A stretch of DNA of 64,000 nucleotides from Conexibacter sp. SYSU D00693 (GTDB taxonomy: Bacteria > Actinomycetota > Thermoleophilia > Solirubrobacterales > Solirubrobacteraceae): positions 1,736,001 to 1,800,000 of the forward strand of contig NZ_CP070950.1 in the NCBI RefSeq assembly GCF_017084525.1, read 5' to 3'. Below are positions 26,225-34,162 of the stretch, piece by piece; position 1 is the stretch's first letter, and each line of letters begins with the position of its first letter. Made by a program: the position numbers and the translations under genes. The notes beneath the pieces are model-generated. The model saw only the letters and a program-made list of their open reading frames with translations, made no database searches and had not been told where the DNA came from.

Positions 26225-26272
26225 TGCCCTCCGTCGAGCCGACGGGATCGGCTCCGGAGCTTCGAAGGGGCG

Positions 26273-26764
26273 CTACGCGGCCGCCGCCAACCCCACCGGC
26301 TCGAGCGGAGCCTCGGCGTCGCGCGAGTGGCGCAGGAGCGTCCCCTCCTCGCCGACCTCGTAGGAGCCGACGCGCGCGAGCGGCGGGGAGTAGGCGTGGA
26401 TGGTCGTCGCCGGGCCGCCGCCGCCGTGACGGACGCGGTGGATCGCGGTGCGCGGGACGCTCACGGCGTCGCCGCGGCCGTAGCGCCGGATGACCGGGCC
26501 GCCGAGGGCGAAGCGCTCCTCGACGACGAGGCCCTCGACGACGGCGATCGCCGCGGCGGCGTCGTCGTGGTCGTGCCAGCCTGTGTCGTGGCCGTCCATC
26601 CAGCCGATGACGTAGACCTCGCAGCGCGCGTCGCGGTGCAGGAGCGCGTAGCTGCGCTCGGCCGGGTCGTGCGTGACGTGGGGGCGCCAGGCCGCGGCGT
26701 CGGCGGCGTGGGTGCGCACGAGCGCGTCGAGCTCGTCGCGGGTCAGGCTCAGGCGGGGATCCAT
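26273..26764 (-). CDS. Cysteine-dioxygenase-type (thiol dioxygenase) cupin
   Basis: 163 residues, a typical size for bacterial cysteine dioxygenase-like cupins. The iron site is visible as GWHDHDD (about 61-67, His-x-His) with the third His in RTAIHRVRH (about 108-113). Y-V-I-G-W and the HAYSPPL tail match the family. Members oxidise cysteine, 3-mercaptopropionate or related thiols to sulfinates. It overlaps the upstream amidohydrolase by 16 nt on the same strand, so the two are co-translated and probably share the operator upstream of the amidohydrolase. Confidence 0.83.
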   Translation of the reverse strand: MDPRLSLTRDELDALVRTHAADAAAWRPHVTHDPAERSYALLHRDARCEVYVIGWMDGHDTGWHDHDDAAAAIAVVEGLVVEERFALGGPVIRRYGRGDAVSVPRTAIHRVRHGGGGPATTIHAYSPPLARVGSYEVGEEGTLLRHSRDAEAPLEPVGLAAAA

Positions 26765-27690
26765 GCGGCTCCAAGCAGTCGGGCGGGGTTCTCACGGCGG
26801 GCCAGCGAGGCGGCGCCATCGCCGAGCGCGGCGGCGACCGGGTCCGGGCCCTCCAGGCCCGCCACCGGGTGGTCGCTGCCGTGCACGAGGGCGCCGGAGC
26901 CCACGGCACACGCGAGGGCGCGGACCGCCCGCGGCCCGTAGGACGAGGTGTCGTAGAAGCAGCGCGGGTCGTCGAGCGCTGCGTCGAGGGCGGCGCCTCG
27001 CTGGGCGGCGCGCTCGGCGTGCAGCGGCGCCAGGCCCGCGAGCAGCGCGAAGACGACGCGCAGCTCCGGCAGGGCAGGACGCACGACGGCGTGGAAGGCG
27101 TGCCACGCCGCGTGCTGGCCGGCGACGTAGCCGGTCGTCGACGCCCACCAGGACGGGTCCCCCGGGCTGCCTGCGGCGGGGCCCGGGTGGACGAAGAGCG
27201 GTGCGCCGCGCTCGGCGAGCAGCGCGAGGACCGGCAACGCGGCCTCGGCCGAGGCAGGGGTGGCCAGGGCGCCGGCCGGAAGGCACAGGCCGGCGGCCCC
27301 CTCGCCGAGCGCGGCACGCAGGAGCGTCAGCTGGCCGTCCTGCGCTGCTGCAGTGGGGAGGGCCGCCCACCAGCCCAGCTCGGCGGGGAGCCCCGCCGCT
27401 GCGCTGGTCCAGGCGGCGACCGCCAGCTCGGCCTCCTCCCCGGGCAGTGCCTCGACCCCGACGGGCGAGCTGAGCGCGACGAGCGCCCGGTCCAGCCCGG
27501 CGGCCCTCACGGCCGCGGCACGCCGGTCGCGGTCGTGGTCGGCGGAGGTCACCCGGAACGTCGGCTCACCAGGGAGCTCGACGTCCCACCCGCCGTCCCG
27601 CCAGCGCGTCCGCGGCGCGGTCCCCCGGCCCTCGAGGAGCGCCAGGACCTCCTCCGGCCACAGGTGCTGGTGGGTGTCGACCGTGTCCAC
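26749..27690 (-). CDS. Amidohydrolase_2 family protein
   Basis: 313 residues from GTG 27690. The N-terminal metal motif is VDTHQHLW (His7, His9). Further elements are LFVHPGP (His), SSYGPRAV and the metal Asp in LVHGSDHPVAGLEGPD, followed by ENPARLLG, all typical of the TIM-barrel amidohydrolase_2 group. The substrate is unknown. The start was chosen because TACAGT lies exactly 7 nt before it; a GTG nine nucleotides upstream overlaps that element and is less likely. Expression is probably controlled by the palindrome at 27713-27735. Confidence 0.82.
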   Translation of the reverse strand: MDTVDTHQHLWPEEVLALLEGRGTAPRTRWRDGGWDVELPGEPTFRVTSADHDRDRRAAAVRAAGLDRALVALSSPVGVEALPGEEAELAVAAWTSAAAGLPAELGWWAALPTAAAQDGQLTLLRAALGEGAAGLCLPAGALATPASAEAALPVLALLAERGAPLFVHPGPAAGSPGDPSWWASTTGYVAGQHAAWHAFHAVVRPALPELRVVFALLAGLAPLHAERAAQRGAALDAALDDPRCFYDTSSYGPRAVRALACAVGSGALVHGSDHPVAGLEGPDPVAAALGDGAASLARRENPARLLGAAWIPA

Positions 27691-27703
27691 GTGGTCCACT
27701 GTA
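27691..27703 (-). promoter_or_regulatory. Leaderless-type promoter of the amidohydrolase-dioxygenase operon
   Basis: TACAGT (27703-27698, minus strand) lies 7 nt before GTG 27690. Confidence 0.5.
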
Positions 27704-27712
27704 GCGCATTCT

Positions 27713-27735
27713 GGACAAACCCGGTCGAGTTTATG
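27713..27735. promoter_or_regulatory. Shared operator motif, copy A
   Basis: A site with core ACAAACCCGGTC followed by GAGTTTATG on the plus strand: AAAC and GTTT arms around a CCGGTCGA centre. It sits just upstream of the amidohydrolase -10 element. Related copies lie at 32851 and 42382. Confidence 0.6.
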
Positions 27736-27752
27736 GCCTTTATGTCCGGGGG

Positions 27753-30599
27753 TCACCCCTCGAGCGGTGGGACCGGCGTGCCCACGGGCGGCCCGAGCGG
27801 GCGCACGGAGGCGTTGATCCACGCGCCGTCCGTGAACCACGAGCCCGTGTAGCGCATGCCGCCGGCCGATGGCGGGACGAGGTTCGTCGACAGGAACTGG
27901 CCCGCCAGGGCGAGCATCGCCGGCGACCCGACGCCCGGAGCCGAGGAGTGCCACGGGGCCAGCAGCGCGTCGGTGAAGACGTCCGGGTCGCGCAGCCGGT
28001 CGCGGATCGCCGAGCCCTCCAGGTCGCCCTTGAGCGCCGCGCGCAGCGCGAGACCCGTGACGTAGCCGCGCAGCCCGTCGAGCGACGGGCGCTCGCCCGG
28101 CCACAGGACCGGCAGCGTCCGCACGAACGCCAGCGCGTCGGCGGTCTGGGTCGAGACCTCGCTCACGCCCTGCAGGACGCCCAGGCGTCCCAGCGTCCGG
28201 AGGCGGTCGATCGTCCGCTCGGCCAGGACCCGCTCGCTCCCCAGGAACGGCGCGGGCGGGAACGTCCGCTCCGTCTTGCGGCCGAGGCGCTCGAGCGCGG
28301 TCAGCGCCGGATTACGTCCTGCCGGCGCGTCGAGGACGAGGCCCAGCGTCCGCCGCCGGTCGAGCAGGTGCTCGAGCTGCGCGTCGGTCTTGCCCGCCCA
28401 CCAGCGGTCGGGGATCGCCGCCGTGGCGACGCCGGTGCCCTCGAGCCCCGCCTCGAGCCCGGCCAGCAGCCGCCGGCCGATCGCGTCCTGGGCCACGGCG
28501 GTGCGCAGCGTCGCCACGCCCGGCGCCGCGGCGCCCGCGCCGAGCACGCGCTCCTTGAGGTACTGCGCCAGCGCGAAGCCCTGGGCGTACGGGTCGGCCG
28601 CGAGGCGGAAGACGCCCCCGCCCGCCAGCGGCTCGACCCCCGGGTCGCCGACGACCGCCGGGACGCCGGCGGCCTGGGCCTGGCGGATGCCGCCCGCGGC
28701 GCCCGCGCCGCAGCCGGCGACGGCGACGGGCCCGTGCGCGGCGAGCGCGGCCTTGGCGATGCGGGCCGACCGCGCGGGGTCGCCCCCGTCGTCGAGCGCG
28801 AGGGTCGCGAGCTTCGTGCCGTCGTCGACGCCGCCCTCGGCGTTCACGCGGCCGATCGCGACCTGCAGGCCCTGGACGTTCGCGCGGCAGCGCGCGGCGC
28901 CCGGGCCGCTGAGGTCGGCGAGGACCAGCAGCTCCTCCGGGTCGGCTCCCGGCGCGCGCGGGACGCCGACGGGCAGGCCGACCGGCGCCGCCGCGCGGCG
29001 GCCGTCGGCCGACACGTACGCGTACCACTGGCCCTCGGCCGGGAGGTCGACCGTCGTCGACCACGTCCCGCCCTCGCCGCGACGCAGCTCGACGTCCAGC
29101 TGCTGCGTCGAGCACGCGCAGTTCAGCCGCACCGTGACCGCGCGCGGCTCGCGTGCCGGCGGGCGGCCGACGACCGTCAGCGTGTTGGTCCCGGTGCGCC
29201 CCGGCGAGAGCGCGACCTGCGCCTCGGTGCCGCTGAGCAGCGCCGTCCCGAACGCCGGACCCGGCAGGAGCGTGCCCTCCTGTGCAGGCAGCGGACGCCC
29301 GCGGCCCTGCGAGAGGCCGCCGAGGACCGCCGCCAGCGCGACGACCGCGAGGACGCCGATGACCTCGAGGCGCAGCAGCCGCGGCCGCGGAGCCCCGGTG
29401 GCCCCGGCGTCCGTCGCCCGCGCCCGGCGCCACGCCACGAAGCCCGCCAGGGCCACGAGCGCGACGAGGACCGACTTGACGATGACGATGCGCCCGTAGT
29501 CCGACCAGCGCAGGAAGTACCAGCGGTCGACCTCGCGCACGGCGGCGAGGACACCGGTGACGACCGCGATGCCCAGCGACGTCGCGGCCAGCGGCGCGAA
29601 CGCGCGAGCGCCGGCGCCGAGCTTCGCCACGCCGGAGCGGGCGAGCAGCAGGAGCGCGAGCAGGCCGCCGAGCCACAGGCCTGCGGTCAGGACGTGCGCG
29701 GCCTGCGCGACGAGCTCGAGCGCCCCGACGTCGGCCAGCGCGTGGCCCGACAGCGCGTAGGTCAGCAGGACGCCGACGGCCAGGCCGGCGAACAGGCCGT
29801 CCCGCCGGCGCGTCGCCAGCCGCCCGGCGCTGAGCGCCAGCAGCAGCGAGCCCCCGACCACGACGGCGCCGCGCACGAGCTGCGCGCGCCCCGTGGACGA
29901 GTCGGCCAGCAGCCCCAGGTCGAGGCCGTCGCCGGCGCTCGTCGTCGCGCCGGCGAGGACGCCCTCGCTGGCGGCCAGGCCGACGAGGAGCCAGGCGGGC
30001 ACGAGCAGCGGCCGTGCGCGCTCGGCGAGGTCCTCGAGGGCGTCGCTGCCGCGGCGCCGCAGGGCGGCCAGCAGCGCGACGGCGCCGAGGAGGAAGGAGG
30101 CGGCGATGATGCCGAGCCAGTCGGCGACCACGTCCAGGACCGACTCGCCGGAGACGTCCTCGCCTCCGCGGCCGCCCGAGCTCGCGGCACCGAGGCGCTC
30201 GGCCCCGGGCGGGAGGGCGCCGTCCTTGCCGGCGACGCCGAAGCTGAAGGTGCCGCCCACGAGGTGGCCGTCGTCGCCGAGGACCTTCCAGCGGACGTCG
30301 TAGACGGCGGAGGCCAGCCGGCGCAGCGGGCGGACGGACAGGGCGGAGCCGCCGTCCTCGGCGCTGACCTTCGAGACGGGGACACGCCGGCCGCGCGGGC
30401 CGGTGACGACGACCTCGGAGCCGCGCGGGACGACGGGCTCGGCCAGCACGAGCCGGATGGCCTCCGGCGAGCGCGGCGTGATGAGGCCGGGCGACGGGGC
30501 CGCCTGGCGGAGGAGGGGATGCGCGACCGCGGCCGCCGGCCCGGTGCCCAGGAGGGCACCGAGCGCGACGGCCGCGACCACGAGGGTCCGGCGGAGCAC
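27753..30599 (-). CDS. CopC-CopD-periplasmic-binding-protein fusion
   Basis: 948 residues. A signal peptide (1-27) precedes a CopC domain (about 28-125) with a mature N-terminal His (AHPLL) and a second His in DDGHLVGGTFSFGV, the usual Cu(II) ligands. A CopD-like membrane domain follows (about 150-435, roughly eight helices, with YALSGHALADV and AAHVLTAGLWLGGLL). Next come a beta-rich segment (about 455-545, with CACS) and a type 1 periplasmic ligand-binding domain (about 555-945, beginning LADLSGPGAARCRANVQGLQVAIGRV). CopC-CopD fusions for copper uptake are known; a C-terminal PBP1/LivJ-like domain is not something I recognise from them. The GTG start lies 7 nt after the SBP56-like stop, so the two genes form one operon. 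The binding domain might sense or deliver a small organic ligand or a copper chelate. Confidence 0.82.
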   Translation of the reverse strand: MLRRTLVVAAVALGALLGTGPAAAVAHPLLRQAAPSPGLITPRSPEAIRLVLAEPVVPRGSEVVVTGPRGRRVPVSKVSAEDGGSALSVRPLRRLASAVYDVRWKVLGDDGHLVGGTFSFGVAGKDGALPPGAERLGAASSGGRGGEDVSGESVLDVVADWLGIIAASFLLGAVALLAALRRRGSDALEDLAERARPLLVPAWLLVGLAASEGVLAGATTSAGDGLDLGLLADSSTGRAQLVRGAVVVGGSLLLALSAGRLATRRRDGLFAGLAVGVLLTYALSGHALADVGALELVAQAAHVLTAGLWLGGLLALLLLARSGVAKLGAGARAFAPLAATSLGIAVVTGVLAAVREVDRWYFLRWSDYGRIVIVKSVLVALVALAGFVAWRRARATDAGATGAPRPRLLRLEVIGVLAVVALAAVLGGLSQGRGRPLPAQEGTLLPGPAFGTALLSGTEAQVALSPGRTGTNTLTVVGRPPAREPRAVTVRLNCACSTQQLDVELRRGEGGTWSTTVDLPAEGQWYAYVSADGRRAAAPVGLPVGVPRAPGADPEELLVLADLSGPGAARCRANVQGLQVAIGRVNAEGGVDDGTKLATLALDDGGDPARSARIAKAALAAHGPVAVAGCGAGAAGGIRQAQAAGVPAVVGDPGVEPLAGGGVFRLAADPYAQGFALAQYLKERVLGAGAAAPGVATLRTAVAQDAIGRRLLAGLEAGLEGTGVATAAIPDRWWAGKTDAQLEHLLDRRRTLGLVLDAPAGRNPALTALERLGRKTERTFPPAPFLGSERVLAERTIDRLRTLGRLGVLQGVSEVSTQTADALAFVRTLPVLWPGERPSLDGLRGYVTGLALRAALKGDLEGSAIRDRLRDPDVFTDALLAPWHSSAPGVGSPAMLALAGQFLSTNLVPPSAGGMRYTGSWFTDGAWINASVRPLGPPVGTPVPPLEG

Positions 30600-30606
30600 G
30601 AGGTGA

Positions 30607-32808
30607 TCAGCGCTTCGCCTTCGCGCGCGACCTGCTCTTCGCGCGGGACTTCGACTTGGCCTTGGCCTTGGCCTTGGCCTTGGACTTCGCCTTGGCCTTC
30701 GACGTCTTCTTCGACTTCTTGGCGGCCTTCTTCTTCGTCTTCCCGGCCGCCGCCTCACCGCGTGCCGCGAGCGGCTCGTCCGGCGCGCAGACGCCCGGCG
30801 GGCACACCCACACCATGGAGTGCGGCTTGTAGAAGCCGGCGTCCGGCGAACCGGGCCAGTTGCGACGGTTGAAGTTCACGCCCAGGGCGCCGGTCTTCTC
30901 ATCCCGGAAGTCCTGGTCGTAGCTGAGCTTCCCCTCAGGCGAGACGTCCACCGTGTAGAAGCGGTGGTCGCCGTCCACGCCCGTGCGCGAGACGAAGTAG
31001 TTCGAGAACGTCAGTCGCCACGGCACGCCGTTCTGGTCCACGGAGTGGTTGTCCAGGGCGCCCCAGTGCGGGCCGCCGGACGTGATGTCCTTGACCTTCA
31101 GGGCATCCACCAGCCGCGGGCAGTCCGAGACCTGCGCGCCCGTCGCCAGCTTGTTGAACAGCTTGATGCCCGTCAGGTTCAGGCGCTTGATGCCGCGGGA
31201 GAGGTCGCACTCGACCTCGCCGTCCTGGGCGCTCTCGATGGTCTTCGAGATGTCCAGGTCGTAGATGAGCTTGCTGGCGCCCTGGTCGAAGTAGTTGTCC
31301 GACGCGGGGTTGCGACCCTGGACCGACCGGAAGAACAGCCGGTTGTTCGGGGTCACCTGGTGCCAGGCGCCGCCGGCGCAGCCGGCGGGCTCGTCGAGGA
31401 ACTTCGAGGCGTCGTCACCCGAGACGTTGAGGGCGCTGAGGCCGTCGTTCCAGACCTGGACGATCTTGTTGGAGAAGTCGCCCTTGGCCTTGGTGATGTC
31501 CGGGATCAGGAAGACGCCGCCACCGCACATGGAGCCGGCGAAGAACGCCTTCGAGTCCAGGCCGCCCCGGTACTTCTTGGCGGCGTCGGGCCACGTCTTC
31601 GCGTTCTCCATGATCCCGTACTGCTCATGCGCGCGCTGGGCGGGCTCGAGCGGGCCGTTCGGGACCTTGGCGACGCCGGCCAGCTTGGGCTTGCTCGGGT
31701 TCGACAGGTCCCACGAGCGCACCGTCGGGCGGAAGGCGTACTTGTCGACCGTCTTGACGGGGTCGAGCACGATCTCGCGCGGCTCGGCGTAGTCGGAGGT
31801 CAGACCGGCCTTCACGTCCGGGCGGAACTGGATGCCGTGCGGGTTGGCGCAGGTGCCCAGCGGGCGGCCCTCACGGACCGAGCAGGGCTCCTTGATGCCA
31901 CCGGCGTTGCCCGTGAGGACGCCGCCGATGTTGCCGGCCTGCACCTCGGACTCCTTGACCAGGCCCTTGACGGGGTCCGGCTTGAACGTGATGAGCTGGC
32001 CCGGCGAGCCACCGAAGTTCGCCAGCGGGCCACCCATCAGCGTGAGGGTGAAGCGCCCGTTGTCGCCCTTCTCGTAGGCGTCGGCGATCGTGCCGCCCGG
32101 GTTCTGGAGCGGATCGATGATGTTCGTCAGCTTCAGGTTCGGCACGTCCTTCGGGTCCAGCACGAAGGTGGTGCCGAGGAAGAGGCTGCCGGCGACGATC
32201 GGGTCCCCGTCCTCCCACTGGTACTGCATGTGGTGCGCCTCGTTCTCGACGCCCCACGGCAGCGGCAGCTGCACGAAGTTGACGACCTTGCCGTAGTCCG
32301 GGTTCTCCGTGCCGTCGACGTCGAACTTGCGCTGGTCGATGACCTGCCAGCCGTCGAGGCCGGGGAGGAACTGCGGGTTGAGCAGGTCGGCGAGGCCCTG
32401 CGGGTTGACCGTCAGGTTCTGGACGAGCTTGCTCAGGACGTCGGCGTGGACGTCGGCGACGTTCTGCTTGGACGACCAGACGACGCTGTACTCCGGCTTG
32501 GCCCGCGGGTCGGGCTGCTTGCCCTTGCCCGCCTTGTAGGCCGCGACGGCGGCCTTCCACTCGGCCGTCGCCTTGTCCCGGCGGGCGATGACCTCCGGGC
32601 TCGTGTTGTTCTTGACCGTGTTGATGTCGAGCGCCCGAGAGAGGGTGTTCACCAGCCACTCCGGCTTGATGGGCAGGTCTCCCAGCCCGTCACCCCCGCT
32701 CTGGGCGGCGGCCTGCGTGCCGCCGAGGGCGAGCGCGCCGGCGGCCAGGAGCGCGGCCCCTGCCGCCCCCCAGAACCCCTTGCGCGCTCGCGTGCGCTGT
32801 CTGTGCAT
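30607..32808 (-). CDS. Secreted selenium-binding-protein/methanethiol-oxidase-like protein with basic tail
   Basis: 733 residues from ATG 32808, which has a clear ribosome binding site (GGGAGGA, 9 nt upstream). A signal peptide covers about residues 1-35. The body resembles the SBP56 beta-propeller family: ENEAHHMQYQW, FVLDPKDVPNLKLTNIIDP, NPHGIQFRP, TSDYAEPREI, GGAWHQVTP, LTFSNYF and YKPHSMVW line up in order with SBP56 segments. These include His positions used for copper in methanethiol oxidases. It is longer than the usual 430-460 residues and ends in a 40-residue Lys/Ala/Ser/Arg tail like a histone H1 tail. The downstream CopC-CopD fusion would suit copper supply. Assignment rests on my own alignment from memory; a generic LVIVD-type propeller is the alternative. 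Confidence 0.65.
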   Translation of the reverse strand: MHRQRTRARKGFWGAAGAALLAAGALALGGTQAAAQSGGDGLGDLPIKPEWLVNTLSRALDINTVKNNTSPEVIARRDKATAEWKAAVAAYKAGKGKQPDPRAKPEYSVVWSSKQNVADVHADVLSKLVQNLTVNPQGLADLLNPQFLPGLDGWQVIDQRKFDVDGTENPDYGKVVNFVQLPLPWGVENEAHHMQYQWEDGDPIVAGSLFLGTTFVLDPKDVPNLKLTNIIDPLQNPGGTIADAYEKGDNGRFTLTLMGGPLANFGGSPGQLITFKPDPVKGLVKESEVQAGNIGGVLTGNAGGIKEPCSVREGRPLGTCANPHGIQFRPDVKAGLTSDYAEPREIVLDPVKTVDKYAFRPTVRSWDLSNPSKPKLAGVAKVPNGPLEPAQRAHEQYGIMENAKTWPDAAKKYRGGLDSKAFFAGSMCGGGVFLIPDITKAKGDFSNKIVQVWNDGLSALNVSGDDASKFLDEPAGCAGGAWHQVTPNNRLFFRSVQGRNPASDNYFDQGASKLIYDLDISKTIESAQDGEVECDLSRGIKRLNLTGIKLFNKLATGAQVSDCPRLVDALKVKDITSGGPHWGALDNHSVDQNGVPWRLTFSNYFVSRTGVDGDHRFYTVDVSPEGKLSYDQDFRDEKTGALGVNFNRRNWPGSPDAGFYKPHSMVWVCPPGVCAPDEPLAARGEAAAGKTKKKAAKKSKKTSKAKAKSKAKAKAKAKSKSRAKSRSRAKAKR

Positions 32809-32848
32809 TCGACGTGGTCCTCCCGTTGAGTTGCCCTGCGAAGGCCAA

Positions 32849-32854
32849 ACTGTA
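32849..32854 (-). promoter_or_regulatory. -10 element of the SBP56-like/CopCD operon
   Basis: TACAGT on the minus strand, 40 nt upstream of the ATG at 32808. This transcript is leadered, with a strong GGGAGGA ribosome binding site. The palindrome at 32851-32876 overlaps it and fills the -35/-10 spacer. Confidence 0.5.
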
Positions 32855-32876
32855 CAAAACCGGTCTGGTTTGTGCA
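32851..32876. promoter_or_regulatory. Shared operator motif, copy B
   Basis: A near-perfect palindrome. The left arm TGTACAAAACC and right arm GGTTTGTGCA are separated by GGTCT; the arms differ by one inserted A and one base. It overlaps the TACAGT -10 element, the classic position for a repressor. It also covers the last bases before the Mce stop at 32879. Confidence 0.7.
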
Positions 32877-32878
32877 TT

Positions 32879-34162
32879 TTAGGGTCGCGCGCGCTGGAGC
32901 CGCGGGTAGCCGCCCCTGACGTGGGGCTGCGGGCTGAGCGCGTCGCGCGGGCCCGTGTAGGCGTTGGTCGCCATCCCCTGCGGCAGGCTCAGGGCCGTCG
33001 TCGGATCGGCCGTGATGAAGAACCGCGCCCAATTGCCCTTGGCGTCGCCGTTCTTGCCGAGCGCCGCCGTGTTGGCGAACCAGGCTGCGACGGTGTCCTT
33101 GCGGGCGGCGACGAAGCGGGCCACGGTCACGAGGTCGCCGAGGGCCGGCCCCAGGCGCTTCGTGGCGTCGTCGGCCGCCGGCAGCAGCGCGCGGAGGTCG
33201 CGCAGGGCCGGTTCGGCGGCCCGGCGCAGCGGCCGGGCGCGGCGCAGGACGACCTCGAGGTCGTCGGCGACGGGCGGCAGCTCGCCCAGCGCGGCGGCCA
33301 GCGCGGGCGCGGCGGCGCGCAGGTCGCGCACCGGGGCGCGCGCCTCGCGGATGAGCGGCGCCGCCGCGTCGAGCGCGCCGGTGGCCTGCTCGAGCAGGCC
33401 CGGCGCCGCGTGCGCGGTGGCGCGCAGCGCGCCGTCGCGCCGGGTGAGCGCGCGAAGGACGCGGTCGGCGTCGCGGACGAGCCCGCGCACGGCGTCGTCG
33501 CGGGCGGCGGCCTCCCCCACGACGGCGCGGCCGGCGCGCACCGCGGTGGAGATGTCGGCCTCCTGGCCGCGCAGCGCGCCCGTGAGGCGCCGCAGCGAGC
33601 CCGTGGCCTCGCGCAGGCGCCCCGCGGCGTCGGAGACCTGCGCCGCGGCGCGCGGCGACGCGGCCGCCTCACCGGCTCCCTCGACCGAGGCGACGAGGTC
33701 CGCGCGCGCCGGGCGGTCCAGGACGCGCAGCGCCTCGTCGAGCTCGACGGCCGGCAGCGTCGCGGAAGCCGGCAGGACGGCGTCGTCACCCAGCGCCGGC
33801 GCGGTGACCGGCCCGGGGTCCAGGTCGACGTAGGACTCCCCGAGCAGCGTCTTGGTGCCGATGCGCACCGTCGCGCCCCGGCGGACGGTGACCGGCTCGC
33901 CGTCGAGCTCCAGCCGGACGGTCGCCCGGTCGCCCTGGCGGTCGATCGACGAGACCGACCCGGCGCGCACGCCGCGCACGAGGACGTCGCCGCGCACCGC
34001 CAGGCCCTGGAGGTCGTCGACGGTCGCGGTGAGGTGCGGCGCGTCGTCGGGGACGAGGCCCGGGCCGCCGAAGCGGTCCGCCAGGACGGCCGTGACCGCG
34101 ACGACCACCACCGCGAAGACGGCGAGGGCCAGCACCCAGCCCGGGGCGACGCGGCGGTTCAC
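32879..34162 (-). CDS. Mce family protein 6 (MceF position)
   Basis: 427 residues, last gene of the Mce operon, GTG start overlapping the upstream stop (GTGA). One N-terminal membrane helix (about 9-27), an MCE domain (about 40-115: LTATVDDLQGLAVRGDVLVRGVRAGSV, ESYVDLDPG), then about 250 residues of Ala/Arg/Leu-rich helix that would form the periplasmic tube. A C-terminal Gly/Asn-rich part ends with NWARFFITADPTTA. Six Mce subunits form the conduit of actinobacterial lipid or sterol importers. Confidence 0.88.
   Translation of the reverse strand: MNRRVAPGWVLALAVFAVVVVAVTAVLADRFGGPGLVPDDAPHLTATVDDLQGLAVRGDVLVRGVRAGSVSSIDRQGDRATVRLELDGEPVTVRRGATVRIGTKTLLGESYVDLDPGPVTAPALGDDAVLPASATLPAVELDEALRVLDRPARADLVASVEGAGEAAASPRAAAQVSDAAGRLREATGSLRRLTGALRGQEADISTAVRAGRAVVGEAAARDDAVRGLVRDADRVLRALTRRDGALRATAHAAPGLLEQATGALDAAAPLIREARAPVRDLRAAAPALAAALGELPPVADDLEVVLRRARPLRRAAEPALRDLRALLPAADDATKRLGPALGDLVTVARFVAARKDTVAAWFANTAALGKNGDAKGNWARFFITADPTTALSLPQGMATNAYTGPRDALSPQPHVRGGYPRLQRARP

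Larger units (their letters stand above)
25865..26272. other. Structured non-coding region between convergent operons
   Basis: About 400 bp with no convincing gene. It holds an 8-bp inverted repeat TGACCCTG (25981-25988) / CAGGGTCA (26018-26025), a third copy CAGGGTCA at 26079-26086, and two long hairpins. It separates the ArsA operon from the convergent dioxygenase gene and probably serves as a bidirectional terminator at least. Confidence 0.5.
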
